Shown one piece after another: positions 63,712 through 64,000 of a stretch of 64,000 nucleotides of DNA. This DNA comes from an uncultured delta proteobacterium (lineage in GTDB: Bacteria > Desulfobacterota > Desulfovibrionia > Desulfovibrionales > Desulfovibrionaceae), in the NCBI GenBank assembly GCA_900079685.1, contig LT599019.1, positions 465,458 through 529,457 on the forward strand, written 5' to 3'. The position numbers and the translations under genes are program-made. Positions within the stretch are counted from its first letter, which is position 1; every line of letters begins with the position of its first letter. The notes below the pieces were generated by a model. It was not told the DNA's origin. It worked only from the letters and a program-made list of their open reading frames with translations, and searched no databases.

Positions 63712-64000
63712 ATGGGCTATGCACACCTTGCCAGGGAAGAACGGTACTACATCTGCCAGGCAGTGAAAAGTGGAACGTCACTGAGGGCCATAGCCAAAGC
63801 GATAGGCCGTAGCGTCTCAACTGTAAGCCGCGAACTTGCGCGAAATACCGGGGCGCGTGGCTACCGCTACAGGCAGGCACACAAGCGCAGTCAGAAAAGG
63901 CAGACCAGTAAAGGGAAGAAGCGCATTGGCCTTGAGGTATGGACGTATGTTGAACAGTGTCTGCACCAGGACTTCAGTCCGGAGCAAATCTCTGGAGTTC
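63712..64000 (+). CDS. IS30-family transposase, N-terminal part (cut by window end)
   Basis: The frame from the ATG at 63712 stays open to the window edge (96 codons visible). EERYYICQAVKSGTSLRAIAKAIGRSVSTVSRELARN is the HTH of IS30 transposases, and the following FSPEQISG is also typical. The catalytic DDE domain lies beyond the window, so it cannot be said whether the element is complete. Confidence 0.9.
   Translation, partial: MGYAHLAREERYYICQAVKSGTSLRAIAKAIGRSVSTVSRELARNTGARGYRYRQAHKRSQKRQTSKGKKRIGLEVWTYVEQCLHQDFSPEQISGV

Noticed and set aside
63494..63766. 90-codon frame ahead of the IS30 transposase
   Set aside because: Runs through the IS30 terminal repeat and into the transposase gene in another frame.
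1..64000. CRISPR array, tRNA, rRNA or prophage
   Set aside because: No regularly spaced repeats, no cloverleaf or rRNA-like sequence, and no phage structural genes were seen on reading through.

Overview
The window is GC-rich (about 60 %) bacterial chromosome that reads like a motile, anaerobic Desulfovibrionales-type member of the Desulfobacterota. The support is the gene set rather than any single marker: a ferredoxin-linked 2-oxoacid oxidoreductase, a membrane decarboxylase beta subunit, a TRAP importer, sigma-54-driven flagellar genes (fliD, fliS, FlgO-family), an ArsR-methyltransferase regulator beside ahcY, and a PhoH / 7TM-HD / YbeY operon. The species cannot be fixed from the sequence alone. 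I saw no rRNA, tRNA, CRISPR array or prophage.

Layout. 1-10.3 kb: a 5'-truncated EAL/HDOD protein; the minus-strand operon phoH - 7TM-HD phosphodiesterase - ybeY; an unknown protein behind a sigma-54-like promoter; a PmtA-like lipid methyltransferase; a DEAD-box helicase; a tyrosine phosphatase. 10.4-16.3 kb: a biotin block with a tiny gamma-like subunit and the beta subunit of a Na+-pumping decarboxylase, biotin ligase, a 69-residue biotin carrier, and a biotin ECF transporter (T, BioY and ATPase). The carboxyltransferase (alpha) subunit is absent. 16.5-25 kb: TauE/SafE exporter, a 151-bp MITE, fliD-fliS, pssA-psd and small enzymes. 25.1-34.3 kb: sufC/sufD-like genes divergent from an HxlR regulator, an RpiR regulator, der, msrA, a MATE pump, a DUF2156 protein and a very recent ISL3 insertion.

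34.6-47.7 kb is the most striking region: a co-directional, tightly packed catabolic cluster. It encodes a four-subunit 2-oxoacid:ferredoxin oxidoreductase, a CoA-transferase, a 2-hydroxyacid dehydrogenase, a LarA-family racemase, four or five proteins I do not recognise or only partly recognise, a complete TRAP transporter and a frameshifted GntR regulator. Together they suggest uptake and oxidation of a 2-hydroxyacid with energy conserved through reduced ferredoxin and a CoA ester; the substrate is unknown.

47.8-64 kb: glpX, secDF-yajC, a lipid-linked sugar operon, a sigma-54-driven FlgO / lipoprotein / FlgO operon, a 1293-residue hybrid histidine kinase, a second MITE whose end forms the stop codon of ahcY, the sahR-ahcY operon, and the start of an IS30-family element cut by the window edge.

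Promoters, operators and hairpins were read by eye and are marked as candidates. Gene families were assigned from motifs without database searches.
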